Assembly: GCF_051348905.1 (NCBI RefSeq)
Contig: NC_135232.1
Coordinates: 846,152,514-846,216,513, forward strand
DNA from: Ranitomeya variabilis
Lineage: Eukaryota; Chordata; Amphibia; Anura; Dendrobatidae
Direction: 5' to 3'
DNA: 64,000 bases
The translations under genes and the position numbers were made by a program. Of the stretch, positions 1 through 10,697 are shown piece by piece (positions within the stretch are counted from its first letter, which is position 1; every line of letters begins with the position of its first letter). Below the pieces are notes generated by a model that did no database searches, was not told the origin of the DNA, and was given only the letters and a program-made list of their open reading frames with translations.

Positions 1-286
1 CAGCTTTGGAGAAAGCTAAATCAATTGCTTGATGTTGCAGCTCCACCTGCTTGTAACTGCACAAGTCTGATAGCTTTTCACTGGGCTGAGTGCTCAACAC
101 TGCTCTTTCCCATTTTCCTATGCATAGAGTTAAAAAAGAGATGTAACCTGACACCTCATTGTGCTGGCAGTGTTGACTTTGATTTTGAGCTTGCACAGTG
201 ACATAAAGAAAGCAGCATATCTTAGGGTACAGATCGATGAATAGGAAGAGAATCTTAAAAAATGTACAAACTTTTTTCTGGAGAGG

Positions 287-359
287 GCCTGGGTAGCTCA
301 GTCGGTAGAGCATCAGACTTTTAATCTGAGGGTCCAGGGTTCAAGTCTCTGTTCAGGCG
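287..359 (+). tRNA. tRNA-Lys-TTT: tRNA-Lys(TTT), copy 1
   Basis: Cytosolic lysine tRNA that decodes AAA/AAG. The 73-nt cloverleaf has acceptor GCCTGGG/TTCAGGC, with T4-A69 and two G-T wobbles at the base. The D arm contains the A box TAGCTCAGTCGG. The anticodon stem is TCAGA/TCTGA with loop CTTTTAA (anticodon TTT at 34-36). The variable region is GGGTC, the T arm CAGGG-TTCAAGT-C(C/T)CTG, and the discriminator G73. There is no intron and CCA is not encoded. This copy has C62T, giving a G52-T62 wobble and changing the last base of the B box. A T4 terminator begins 2 bases after the gene. Confidence 0.96.
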
Positions 360-968
360 TCTTTTAAATTTCATCCTATCACTTTGTTTAAATTTCAGCT
401 TGTGCTTTAAGTTAAGTTACATGCTTAGTTCACTCATTTGTTATTAAAAAATAAAAATGTTGCTTTTCTTCTAGATAGGAAAAGATACATTTGAATATGT
501 CCAAACTGAATGCACGATGCTTTGCTTGATTTTGGCATTGTACAGTGATATTAAGCAGGAACATATGTTTCCCATAAAAAGCAAGCAGAACCACAGTGAG
601 TTCTACTTTTCTCTGTAGCACATGTGGCATCAACATTATGAAAGACAATAAACATCAGTACTGAGCTGTACGTATGTGAATTCAGCTTTGGAGAAAGCTA
701 AATCGATTGCTTGATGTTGCAGCTCCACCTGCTTGTAACTGCACAAGTCTGATAGCTTTTCACTGGGCTGAGTGCTCAACACTGCTCTTTCCCATTTTCC
801 TATGCATAGAGTTAAAAAAGAGATGTAACCTGACACCTCATTGTGCTGGCAGTGTTGACTTTGATTTTGAGTTTGCACAGTGACATAAAGAAAGCAGCAT
901 ATCTTAGGGTACAGATCGATGAATAGGAAGAGAATCTTAAAAAATGTACAAACTTTTTTCTGGAGAGG

Positions 969-1041
969 GCCTGGGTAGCTCAGTCGGTAGAGCATCAGAC
1001 TTTTAATCTGAGGGTCCAGGGTTCAAGTCCCTGTTCAGGCG
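969..1041 (+). tRNA. tRNA-Lys-TTT: tRNA-Lys(TTT), copy 2
   Basis: Array consensus at all 73 positions (C62 form, T stem fully paired), with A and B boxes intact and a T4 terminator. Confidence 0.97.
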
Positions 1042-1650
1042 TCTTTTAAATTTCATCCTATCACTTTGTTTAAATTTCAGCTTGTGCTTTAAGTTAAGTT
1101 ACATGCTTAGTTCACTCATTTGTTATTAAAAAATAAAAATGTTGCTTTTCTTCTAGATAGGAAAAGATACATTTGAATATGTCCAAACTGAATGCACGAT
1201 GCTTTGCTTGATTTTGGCATTGTACAGTGATATTAAGCAGGAACATATGTTTCCCATAAAAAGCAAGCAGAACCACAGTGAGTTCTACTTTTCTCTGTAG
1301 CACATGTGGCATCAACATTATGAAAGACAATAAACATCAGTACTGAGCTGTACGTATGTGAATTCAGCTTTGGAGAAAGCTAAATCGATTGCTTGATGTT
1401 GCAGCTCCACCTGCTTGTAACTGCACAAGTCTGATAGCTTTTCACTGGGCTGAGTGCTCAACACTGCTCTTTCCCATTTTCCTATGCATAGAGTTAAAAA
1501 AGAGATGTAACCTGACACCTCATTGTGCTGGCAGTGTTGACTTTGATTTTGAGTTTGCACAGTGACATAAAGAAAGCAGCATATCTTAGGGTACAGATCG
1601 ATGAATAGGAAGAGAATCTTAAAAAATGTACAAACTTTTTTCTGGAGAGG

Positions 1651-1723
1651 GCCTGGGTAGCTCAGTCGGTAGAGCATCAGACTTTTAATCTGAGGGTCCA
1701 GGGTTCAAGTCCCTGTTCAGGCG
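1651..1723 (+). tRNA. tRNA-Lys-TTT: tRNA-Lys(TTT), copy 3
   Basis: Consensus body; T4 terminator; C at the +307 marker. Confidence 0.97.
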
Positions 1724-2332
1724 TCTTTTAAATTTCATCCTATCACTTTGTTTAAATTTCAGCTTGTGCTTTAAGTTAAGTTACATGCTTAGTTCACTCA
1801 TTTGTTATTAAAAAATAAAAATGTTGCTTTTCTTCTAGATAGGAAAAGATACATTTGAATATGTCCAAACTGAATGCACGATGCTTTGCTTGATTTTGGC
1901 ATTGTACAGTGATATTAAGCAGGAACATATGTTTCCCATAAAAAGCAAGCAGAACCACAGTGAGTTCTACTTTTCTCTGTAGCACATGTGGCATCAACAT
2001 TATGAAAGACAATAAACATCAGTACTGAGCTGTACGTATGTGAATTCAGCTTTGGAGAAAGCTAAATCGATTGCTTGATGTTGCAGCTCCACCTGCTTGT
2101 AACTGCACAAGTCTGATAGCTTTTCACTGGGCTGAGTGCTCAACACTGCTCTTTCCCATTTTCCTATGCATAGAGTTAAAAAAGAGATGTAACCTGACAC
2201 CTCATTGTGCTGGCAGTGTTGACTTTGATTTTGAGCTTGCACAGTGACATAAAGAAAGCAGCATATCTTAGGGTACAGATCGATGAATAGGAAGAGAATC
2301 TTAAAAAATGTACAAACTTTTTTCTGGAGAGG

Positions 2333-2405
2333 GCCTGGGTAGCTCAGTCGGTAGAGCATCAGACTTTTAATCTGAGGGTCCAGGGTTCAAGTCTCTGTTC
2401 AGGCG
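2333..2405 (+). tRNA. tRNA-Lys-TTT: tRNA-Lys(TTT), copy 4 (C62T)
   Basis: Same C62T as copy 1. The upstream spacer also shares the GAGCTTG variant with copy 1, so the two units are close relatives three units apart. Confidence 0.96.
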
Positions 2406-3014
2406 TCTTTTAAATTTCATCCTATCACTTTGTTTAAATTTCAGCTTGTGCTTTAAGTTAAGTTACATGCTTAGTTCACTCATTTGTTATTAAAAAATAA
2501 AAATGTTGCTTTTCTTCTAGATAGGAAAAGATACATTTGAATATGTCCAAACTGAATGCACGATGCTTTGCTTGATTTTGGCATTGTACAGTGATATTAA
2601 GCAGGAACATATGTTTCCCATAAAAAGCAAGCAGAACCACAGTGAGTTCTACTTTTCTCTGTAGCACATGTGGCATCAACATTATGAAAGACAATAAACA
2701 TCAGTACTGAGCTGTACGTATGTGAATTCAGCTTTGGAGAAAGCTAAATCGATTGCTTGATGTTGCAGCTCCACCTGCTTGTAACTGCACAAGTCTGATA
2801 GCTTTTCACTGGGCTGAGTGCTCAACACTGCTCTTTCCCATTTTCCTATGCATAGAGTTAAAAAAGAGATGTAACCTGACACCTCATTGTGCTGGCAGTG
2901 TTGACTTTGATTTTGAGTTTGCACAGTGACATAAAGAAAGCAGCATATCTTAGGGTACAGATCGATGAATAGGAAGAGAATCTTAAAAAATGTACAAACT
3001 TTTTTCTGGAGAGG

Positions 3015-3087
3015 GCCTGGGTAGCTCAGTCGGTAGAGCATCAGACTTTTAATCTGAGGGTCCAGGGTTCAAGTCTCTGTTCAGGCG
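3015..3087 (+). tRNA. tRNA-Lys-TTT: tRNA-Lys(TTT), copy 5 (C62T)
   Basis: C62T in the T stem as in copies 1 and 4, but the upstream spacer is the GAGTTTG form, so the tRNA and spacer variants are not fully linked. Confidence 0.96.
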
Positions 3088-3696
3088 TCTTTTAAATTTC
3101 ATCCTATCACTTTGTTTAAATTTCAGCTTGTGCTTTAAGTTAAGTTACATGCTTAGTTCACTCATTTGTTATTAAAAAATAAAAATGTTGCTTTTCTTCT
3201 AGATAGGAAAAGATACATTTGAATATGTCCAAACTGAATGCACGATGCTTTGCTTGATTTTGGCATTGTACAGTGATATTAAGCAGGAACATATGTTTCC
3301 CATAAAAAGCAAGCAGAACCACAGTGAGTTCTACTTTTCTCTGTAGCACATGTGGCATCAACATTATGAAAGACAATAAACATCAGTACTGAGCTGTACG
3401 TATGTGAATTCAGCTTTGGAGAAAGCTAAATCGATTGCTTGATGTTGCAGCTCCACCTGCTTGTAACTGCACAAGTCTGATAGCTTTTCACTGGGCTGAG
3501 TGCTCAACACTGCTCTTTCCCATTTTCCTATGCATAGAGTTAAAAAAGAGATGTAACCTGACACCTCATTGTGCTGGCAGTGTTGACTTTGATTTTGAGT
3601 TTGCACAGTGACATAAAGAAAGCAGCATATCTTAGGGTACAGATCGATGAATAGGAAGAGAATCTTAAAAAATGTACAAACTTTTTTCTGGAGAGG

Positions 3697-3769
3697 GCCT
3701 GGGTAGCTCAGTCGGTAGAGCATCAGACTTTTAATCTGAGGGTCCAGGGTTCAAGTCCCTGTTCAGGCG
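3697..3769 (+). tRNA. tRNA-Lys-TTT: tRNA-Lys(TTT), copy 6
   Basis: Consensus body and T4 terminator. Confidence 0.97.
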
Positions 3770-4378
3770 TCTTTTAAATTTCATCCTATCACTTTGTTTA
3801 AATTTCAGCTTGTGCTTTAAGTTAAGTTACATGCTTAGTTCACTCATTTGTTATTAAAAAATAAAAATGTTGCTTTTCTTCTAGATAGGAAAAGATACAT
3901 TTGAATATGTCCAAACTGAATGCACGATGCTTTGCTTGATTTTGGCATTGTACAGTGATATTAAGCAGGAACATATGTTTCCCATAAAAAGCAAGCAGAA
4001 CCACAGTGAGTTCTACTTTTCTCTGTAGCACATGTGGCATCAACATTATGAAAGACAATAAACATCAGTACTGAGCTGTACGTATGTGAATTCAGCTTTG
4101 GAGAAAGCTAAATCGATTGCTTGATGTTGCAGCTCCACCTGCTTGTAACTGCACAAGTCTGATAGCTTTTCACTGGGCTGAGTGCTCAACACTGCTCTTT
4201 CCCATTTTCCTATGCATAGAGTTAAAAAAGAGATGTAACCTGACACCTCATTGTGCTGGCAGTGTTGACTTTGATTTTGAGTTTGCACAGTGACATAAAG
4301 AAAGCAGCATATCTTAGGGTACAGATCGATGAATAGGAAGAGAATCTTAAAAAATGTACAAACTTTTTTCTGGAGAGG

Positions 4379-4451
4379 GCCTGGGTAGCTCAGTCGGTAG
4401 AGCATCAGACTTTTAATCTGAGGGTCCAGGGTTCAAGTCCCTGTTCAGGCG
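4379..4451 (+). tRNA. tRNA-Lys-TTT: tRNA-Lys(TTT), copy 7
   Basis: Consensus body and T4 terminator. Confidence 0.97.
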
Positions 4452-5060
4452 TCTTTTAAATTTCATCCTATCACTTTGTTTAAATTTCAGCTTGTGCTTT
4501 AAGTTAAGTTACATGCTTAGTTCACTCATTTGTTATTAAAAAATAAAAATGTTGCTTTTCTTCTAGATAGGAAAAGATACATTTGAATATGTCCAAACTG
4601 AATGCACGATGCTTTGCTTGATTTTGGCATTGTACAGTGATATTAAGCAGGAACATATGTTTCCCATAAAAAGCAAGCAGAACCACAGTGAGTTCTACTT
4701 TTCTCTGTAGCACATGTGGCATCAACATTATGAAAGACAATAAACATCAGTACTGAGCTGTACGTATGTGAATTCAGCTTTGGAGAAAGCTAAATCGATT
4801 GCTTGATGTTGCAGCTCCACCTGCTTGTAACTGCACAAGTCTGATAGCTTTTCACTGGGCTGAGTGCTCAACACTGCTCTTTCCCATTTTCCTATGCATA
4901 GAGTTAAAAAAGAGATGTAACCTGACACCTCATTGTGCTGGCAGTGTTGACTTTGATTTTGAGTTTGCACAGTGACATAAAGAAAGCAGCATATCTTAGG
5001 GTACAGATCGATGAATAGGAAGAGAATCTTAAAAAATGTACAAACTTTTTTCTGGAGAGG

Positions 5061-5133
5061 GCCTGGGTAGCTCAGTCGGTAGAGCATCAGACTTTTAATC
5101 TGAGGGTCCAGGGTTCAAGTCCCTGTTCAGGCG
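5061..5133 (+). tRNA. tRNA-Lys-TTT: tRNA-Lys(TTT), copy 8
   Basis: Consensus body and T4 terminator. Confidence 0.97.
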
Positions 5134-5742
5134 TCTTTTAAATTTCATCCTATCACTTTGTTTAAATTTCAGCTTGTGCTTTAAGTTAAGTTACATGCTT
5201 AGTTCACTCATTTGTTATTAAAAAATAAAAATGTTGCTTTTCTTCTAGATAGGAAAAGATACATTTGAATATGTCCAAACTGAATGCACGATGCTTTGCT
5301 TGATTTTGGCATTGTACAGTGATATTAAGCAGGAACATATGTTTCCCATAAAAAGCAAGCAGAACCACAGTGAGTTCTACTTTTCTCTGTAGCACATGTG
5401 GCATCAACATTATGAAAGACAATAAACATCAGTACTGAGCTGTACGTATGTGAATTCAGCTTTGGAGAAAGCTAAATCAATTGCTTGATGTTGCAGCTCC
5501 ACCTGCTTGTAACTGCACAAGTCTGATAGCTTTTCACTGGGCTGAGTGCTCAACACTGCTCTTTCCCATTTTCCTATGCATAGAGTTAAAAAAGAGATGT
5601 AACCTGACACCTCATTGTGCTGGCAGTGTTGACTTTGATTTTGAGTTTGCACAGTGACATAAAGAAAGCAGCATATCTTAGGGTACAGATCGATGAATAG
5701 GAAGAGAATCTTAAAAAATGTACAAACTTTTTTCTGGAGAGG

Positions 5743-5815
5743 GCCTGGGTAGCTCAGTCGGTAGAGCATCAGACTTTTAATCTGAGGGTCCAGGGTTCAA
5801 GTCCCTGTTCAGGCG
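5743..5815 (+). tRNA. tRNA-Lys-TTT: tRNA-Lys(TTT), copy 9
   Basis: Consensus body; the upstream spacer has the AATCAATT form. Confidence 0.97.
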
Positions 5816-6424
5816 TCTTTTAAATTTCATCCTATCACTTTGTTTAAATTTCAGCTTGTGCTTTAAGTTAAGTTACATGCTTAGTTCACTCATTTGTTAT
5901 TAAAAAATAAAAATGTTGCTTTTCTTCTAGATAGGAAAAGATACATTTGAATATGTCCAAACTGAATGCACGATGCTTTGCTTGATTTTGGCATTGTACA
6001 GTGATATTAAGCAGGAACATATGTTTCCCATAAAAAGCAAGCAGAACCACAGTGAGTTCTACTTTTCTCTGTAGCACATGTGGCATCAACATTATGAAAG
6101 ACAATAAACATCAGTACTGAGCTGTACGTATGTGAATTCAGCTTTGGAGAAAGCTAAATCAATTGCTTGATGTTGCAGCTCCACCTGCTTGTAACTGCAC
6201 AAGTCTGATAGCTTTTCACTGGGCTGAGTGCTCAACACTGCTCTTTCCCATTTTCCTATGCATAGAGTTAAAAAAGAGATGTAACCTGACACCTCATTGT
6301 GCTGGCAGTGTTGACTTTGATTTTGAGTTTGCACAGTGACATAAAGAAAGCAGCATATCTTAGGGTACAGATCGATGAATAGGAAGAGAATCTTAAAAAA
6401 TGTACAAACTTTTTTCTGGAGAGG

Positions 6425-6497
6425 GCCTGGGTAGCTCAGTCGGTAGAGCATCAGACTTTTAATCTGAGGGTCCAGGGTTCAAGTCCCTGTTCAGGCG
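6425..6497 (+). tRNA. tRNA-Lys-TTT: tRNA-Lys(TTT), copy 10, last before the transposon
   Basis: Consensus body and T4 terminator. The transposon begins 423 bp after its 3' end, within the spacer upstream of the next tRNA. Confidence 0.97.
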
Positions 6498-6912
6498 TCT
6501 TTTAAATTTCATCCTATCACTTTGTTTAAATTTCAGCTTGTGCTTTAAGTTAAGTTACATGCTTAGTTCACTCATTTGTTATTAAAAAATAAAAATGTTG
6601 CTTTTCTTCTAGATAGGAAAAGATACATTTGAATATGTCCAAACTGAATGCACGATGCTTTGCTTGATTTTGGCATTGTACAGTGATATTAAGCAGGAAC
6701 ATATGTTTCCCATAAAAAGCAAGCAGAACCACAGTGAGTTCTACTTTTCTCTGTAGCACATGTGGCATCAACATTATGAAAGACAATAAACATCAGTACT
6801 GAGCTGTACGTATGTGAATTCAGCTTTGGAGAAAGCTAAATCAATTGCTTGATGTTGCAGCTCCACCTGCTTGTAACTGCACAAGTCTGATAGCTTTTCA
6901 CTGGGCTGAGTG

Positions 6913-6920
6913 CTCAACAC
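6913..6920. repeat. Target site duplication, left copy
   Basis: CTCAACAC, directly before the transposon's first base. It is identical to 21125-21132 and occurs once in uninterrupted units (GTGCTCAACACTGCTC). It fits the hAT target preference nTnnnnAn (T at position 2, A at position 7). Confidence 0.97.
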
Positions 6921-6933
6921 TAGGGTTGAGCGA
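6921..6933 (+). repeat. Left terminal inverted repeat
   Basis: TAGGGTTGAGCGA, matching the reverse complement of 21112-21124 at all 13 positions; similarity then fades. This is the expected terminal binding and cleavage site for the transposase. Confidence 0.93.
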
Positions 6934-7082
6934 AACGGGTCGATCATTTTCAAAAGTCGCCGACTTTTGGCTAAGTCGGCGTCTCATGAAACCCGATCCG
7001 ACCCCTGTGCTTGTCGGCCATGCGGTACGCGACTTTCGCGCCAAAGTCGCGTTTCAATGACGCGAAAAGCGCCATTTCTCAG
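6934..7082. other. Left subterminal region with repeated GTCG/CGAC motifs
   Basis: GC- and CpG-rich stretch with many GTCG/CGAC words, for example AAGTCGCCGACTTTTGG near 6955 and the near-palindrome CGACTTTCGCGCCAAAGTCG at about 7029-7048. hAT transposases bind short subterminal motifs, and the right end also has clustered CGACTCGACTC. A role as transposase binding sites is inference. Confidence 0.5.
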
Positions 7083-7201
7083 CCAATGAAGGTGAACGCA
7101 GAGTGTGGGCAGCGTGATGACATAGATCCTGGTCCCCACCATCTTAGAGAAGGGCATTGCAGTGATTGGCTTGCTGTCTGCGGCGTCACAGGGGCTATAA
7201 A
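7083..7201 (+). promoter_or_regulatory. Predicted Pol II promoter of the transposase
   Basis: CCAAT at 7083-7087, an inverted CCAAT (GATTGGC) at 7164-7170 and a TATA box (CTATAAAGGGG, TATAAA at 7196-7201) lie in the order and spacing of a classic vertebrate promoter. Transcription would start near 7226-7232 on the + strand, toward the transposase. The start codon is 3.5 kb downstream, so either a long leader or a spliced 5' exon is needed. Confidence 0.65.
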
Positions 7202-7229
7202 GGGGCGTTCCCGCCGACCGCCATCTTAC

Positions 7230-7640
7230 TGCTGCTGATCTGAGCTTAGGGACAGGTTGCTGCCGCTTCATCAGAAGCAGGGAGAGCGTTAGGCAGGGTC
7301 CACTAACCACCAAACCGCTTGTGCTGCAGCGATTTCCACTGTCCAACACCACCTTCGGTGTGCAGGAACAGTGGAAGCTATTTTTTTTTTTTTTTCCCCT
7401 CAGCGCTGTAGCTCATTGGGCTGCCCTAGAAGGCTCCGTGATAGCTGTATTGCTGTGTGTACGCCACTGTGGAAACCAACTGCTTTTTTCAAAGCACATA
7501 TCCTCTTGTTCCTTCCTTTCTGCACAGCTATCTTTTTTGTTTGTCCACACTTTTTATTTAATTTGTGCATCAGTCCACTCCTATTGCTGCCTGCCATACC
7601 TGGCTTACATTACTGCAGGGAGATAGTAATTGTAGGACAG
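7230..7640 (+). other. Predicted 5' leader or first exon region
   Basis: Starts with a GCCATCTT-like segment after the TATA box and continues through mixed sequence with one T15 tract at about 7381-7395. No convincing long open frame. I cannot pick a splice donor with confidence. Confidence 0.4.
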
Positions 7641-10555
7641 TTTTTTTTTTTTTTTTTTTTTTTTTTTTGTGGGAGATTAAGATTGGCATTTCTGCTACAG
7701 TGCCATCCCTGTGTGTGCCATCTCTCACTGAGTGGGCCATAGAAAGCCTATTTATTTTTTCCGTGATTTGTGTTCTAAAATCTACCTCAACACAGAAACA
7801 CTACATCAATCAGTGGGAGAAAAATATTGGCCTCAGTCAGGGCTTGTGTGCCACTGCTGTGTGTGCGCTATCTCTCATTCAGTGGGCTATAGCAAGCCTA
7901 TATTTTTTTTTTTTTTTTTTTTTTAATATTATTTGGTTTCAAAAGTCTCCCTGAAAAAAAAAAAAAACCTAAAAAAACAGTGGGAGAGTAATATTGCCCT
8001 TTCAGCTTGTGTGCCAGTCTTGACTCCTGGGTGTGCCACCTCTCTCCCTCTCATTCAGTGGGCCATAGAAAGCCTATTTATTTTTTTTTTTAAATATTAT
8101 TGGGTTTCTAAAGTCTCCCTGAAAAAAACAAAAAATACATAAAAAAACAGTGGGAGAGTAATATTGCCCTTTCAGCTTGTGTGCCAGTCTTGACTCCTGG
8201 GTGTGCCACCTCTCTCCCTTTCATTCAGTGGGCCATAGAAAGCCTATTTTTTTTTTTTTAATATTATTTGGTTTCTAATTCTCCCTGAAAAAAAAAAAAA
8301 AACCTAAAAAAACAGTGGGAGAGTAATATTGCCCTTTCAGCTTGTGTGCCAGTCTTGACTCCTGGGTGTGCCACCTCTCTCCCTCTCATTCAGTGGGCCA
8401 TAGAAAGCCTATTTATTTTTTTTTTTAAATATTATTGGGTTTCTAAAGTCTCCCTGAAAAAACAAAAAATACATAAAAAAACAGTGGGAGAGTAATATTG
8501 CCCTTTCAGCTTGTGTGCCAGTCTTGACTCCTGGGTGTGCCACCTCTCTCCCTTTCATTCAGTGGGCCATAGAAAGCCTATTTATTTTTTCCGTGATTTG
8601 TGTTCTAAATTCTACCTCAACACAAAAACACTACATCAATCAGTGGGAGAAAAATATTGGCCTCAGTAAGGGCTTGTGTGCCACTGCTGTGTGTGCTATC
8701 TCTCATTCAGTGGGCTATAGCAAGCCTATTTTTTTTTTTTTTTTTTTTTTTTTAATATTATTTGGTTTCTAAAGTCTCCCTGAAAAAAAAAAAAAACCTA
8801 AAAAAACAGTGGGAGAGTAATATTGCCCTTTCAGCTTGTGTGCCAGTCTTGACTCCTGGGTGTGCCACCTCTCTCCCTCTCATTCAGTGGGCCATAGAAA
8901 GCCTATTTATTTTTTTTTTTAAATATTATTGGGTTTCTAAAGTCTCCCTGAAAAAACAAAAAATACATAAAAAAACAGTGGGAGAGTAATATTGCCCTTT
9001 CAGCTTGTGTGCCAGTCTTGACTCCTGGGTGTGCCACCTCTCTCCCTTTCATTCAGTGGGCCATAGAAAGCCTATTTTTTTTTTTTTTTAATATTATTTG
9101 GTTTCTAATTCTCCCTGAAAAAAAAAAAAAAACCTAAAAAAACAGTGGGAGAGTAATATTGCCCTTTCAGCTTGTGTGCCAGTCTTGACTCCTGGGTGTG
9201 CCACCTCTCTCCCTCTCATTCAGTGGGCCATAGAAAGCCTATTTATTTTTTTTTTTAAATATTATTGGGTTTCTAAAGTCTCCCTGAAAAAACAAAAAAT
9301 ACATAAAAAAACAGTGGGAGAGTAATATTGCCCTTTCAGCTTGTGTGCCAGTCTTGACTCCTGGGTGTGCCACCTCTCTCCCTTTCATTCAGTGGGCCAT
9401 AGAAAGCCTATTTATTTTTTCCGTGATTTGTGTTCTAAATTCTACCTCAACACAAAAACACTACATCAATCAGTGGGAGAAAAATATTGGCCTCAGTAAG
9501 GGCTTGTGTGCCACTGCTGTGTGTGCTATCTCTCATTCAGTGGGCTATAGCAAGCCTATTTTTTTTTTTTTTTTTTTTTTAATATTATTTGGTTTCTAAA
9601 GTCTCCCTGAAAAAAAAAAAAAACCTAAAAAAACAGTGGGAGAGTAATATTGCCCTTTCAGCTTGTGTGCCAGTCTTGACTCCTGGGTGTGCCACCTCTC
9701 TCCCTCTCATTCAGTGGGCCATAGAAAGCCTATTTATTTTTTTTTTTAAATATTATTGGGTTTCTAAAGTCTCCCTGAAAAAACAAAAAATACATAAAAA
9801 AACAGTGGGAGAGTAATATTGCCCTTTCAGCTTGTGTGCCAGTCTTGACTCCTGGGTGTGCCACCTCTCTCCCTTTCATTCAGTGGGCCATAGAAAGCCT
9901 ATTTTTTTTTTTTTTAATATTATTTGGTTTCTAATTCTCCCTGAAAAAAAAAAAAAAACCTAAAAAAACAGTGGGAGAGTAATATTGCCCTTTCAGCTTG
10001 TGTGCCAGTCTTGACTCCTGGGTGTGCCACCTCTCTCCCTCTCATTCAGTGGGCCATAGAAAGCCTATTTATTTTTTTTTTTAAATATTATTGGGTTTCT
10101 AAAGTCTCCCTGAAAAAACAAAAAATACATAAAAAAACAGTGGGAGAGTAATATTGCCCTTTCAGCTTGTGTGCCAGTCTTGACTCCTGGGTGTGCCACC
10201 TCTCTCCCTCTCATTCAGTGGGCCATAGAAAGCCTTTTTTTTTTTTGGTTTTTTTAATATTATTTGGTTTCTAAAGTCTCCCTGAAAAAAACAAAAAAAA
10301 CATAAAAAACAGTGGGAGAGTAATATTGCCCTTTCAGCTTGTGCGCCAGTCTTGACTCCTGGTTGTGCCACCTCTCTCTCTCTAATTGTGGGCCATAGAA
10401 AGCCTTTTTTTTTTTTTTTTTTAATATTATTTGGTTTCTAAAGTCTCCCTGAGAAAAAAAAATAAATAAATTAGGTGGGAGATTAATATTGACATTAGTG
10501 CTTGAGTGACAGTCCTGCGTGTGTGTCATCTCTGTGATTTTGTGCCACAGAAAAC
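7641..10555. repeat. Minisatellite A: ~169-bp units with poly-T and poly-A tracts, 830-bp higher-order repeat
   Basis: About 17 units of 165-170 bp. Each has a T tract (about 9-23 bases), an AATATTATT stretch, CTCCCTGA, an A tract (about 7-15 bases), GTGGGAGAGTAATATTG, GTGCCAGTCTTGACTCC and a CATTCAGTGGGCCATAG block. A marker block with CCGTGATTTG recurs at 7761, 8591 and 9421, exactly 830 bp apart, which defines a roughly five-unit higher-order repeat present about three times. Outer units are more divergent. It lies between promoter and transposase, so it would be leader or intron. No supported coding frame. Confidence 0.92.
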
Positions 10556-10697
10556 AGAGTGTGTAACATTGTGCCTGATTTTCCTTGTGGTCTCACCAAC
10601 CTGTTAAGGGATATTGAAATCATACTGAAGTTATAGCTCACCGTGTAAGTTGTTTGATAGCAACAAATAAAGTTACTTTGGTTAAGATTTTAAAACA
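10556..10697 (+). other. Region just upstream of the transposase start
   Basis: Unique AT-rich sequence after the minisatellite. TTGATAG at about 10645 could be a splice acceptor, which would remove the repeat field from the mRNA; this is a guess. An AATAAA at about 10665 lies before the start codon and is unlikely to act as a poly(A) signal. Confidence 0.35.

Larger units (their letters stand above)
1..6920 (+). repeat. Tandem tRNA-Lys array, left segment (682-bp unit)
   Basis: Ten tRNA-Lys genes spaced exactly 682 bp apart, all on the + strand. The units are almost identical; the visible differences are single bases such as AATCGATT/AATCAATT and GAGCTTG/GAGTTTG. The roughly 609 bp between tRNAs is AT-rich. 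It holds a T6 tract just upstream of each tRNA, a 10-bp palindrome CTATGCATAG about 160 bp upstream, and a short hairpin (AGCTTT/AAAGCT). I recognise no second gene in the spacer. The two overlapping antisense frames of 72 and 119 codons recur only because the DNA recurs. The array begins before base 1 and is cut at 6920 by the transposon. Confidence 0.97.

Noticed and set aside
430-995. Overlapping antisense open frames of 72 and 119 codons repeated in almost every unit
   Set aside because: They are open only because the DNA is copied with few changes. The 119-codon frame starts differently in 686-bp units (84 codons) and runs into the antisense of the tRNA gene. No domain, no codon-type bias of change and no promoter supports coding.
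1-6912. CRISPR-like regular spacing
   Set aside because: The whole 682-bp unit repeats, with no variable spacers between short direct repeats, and the context is vertebrate.
7321-10529. Many short open frames in minisatellite A with runs of Phe or Lys
   Set aside because: They are translations of the T and A tracts and recur with the repeat unit.
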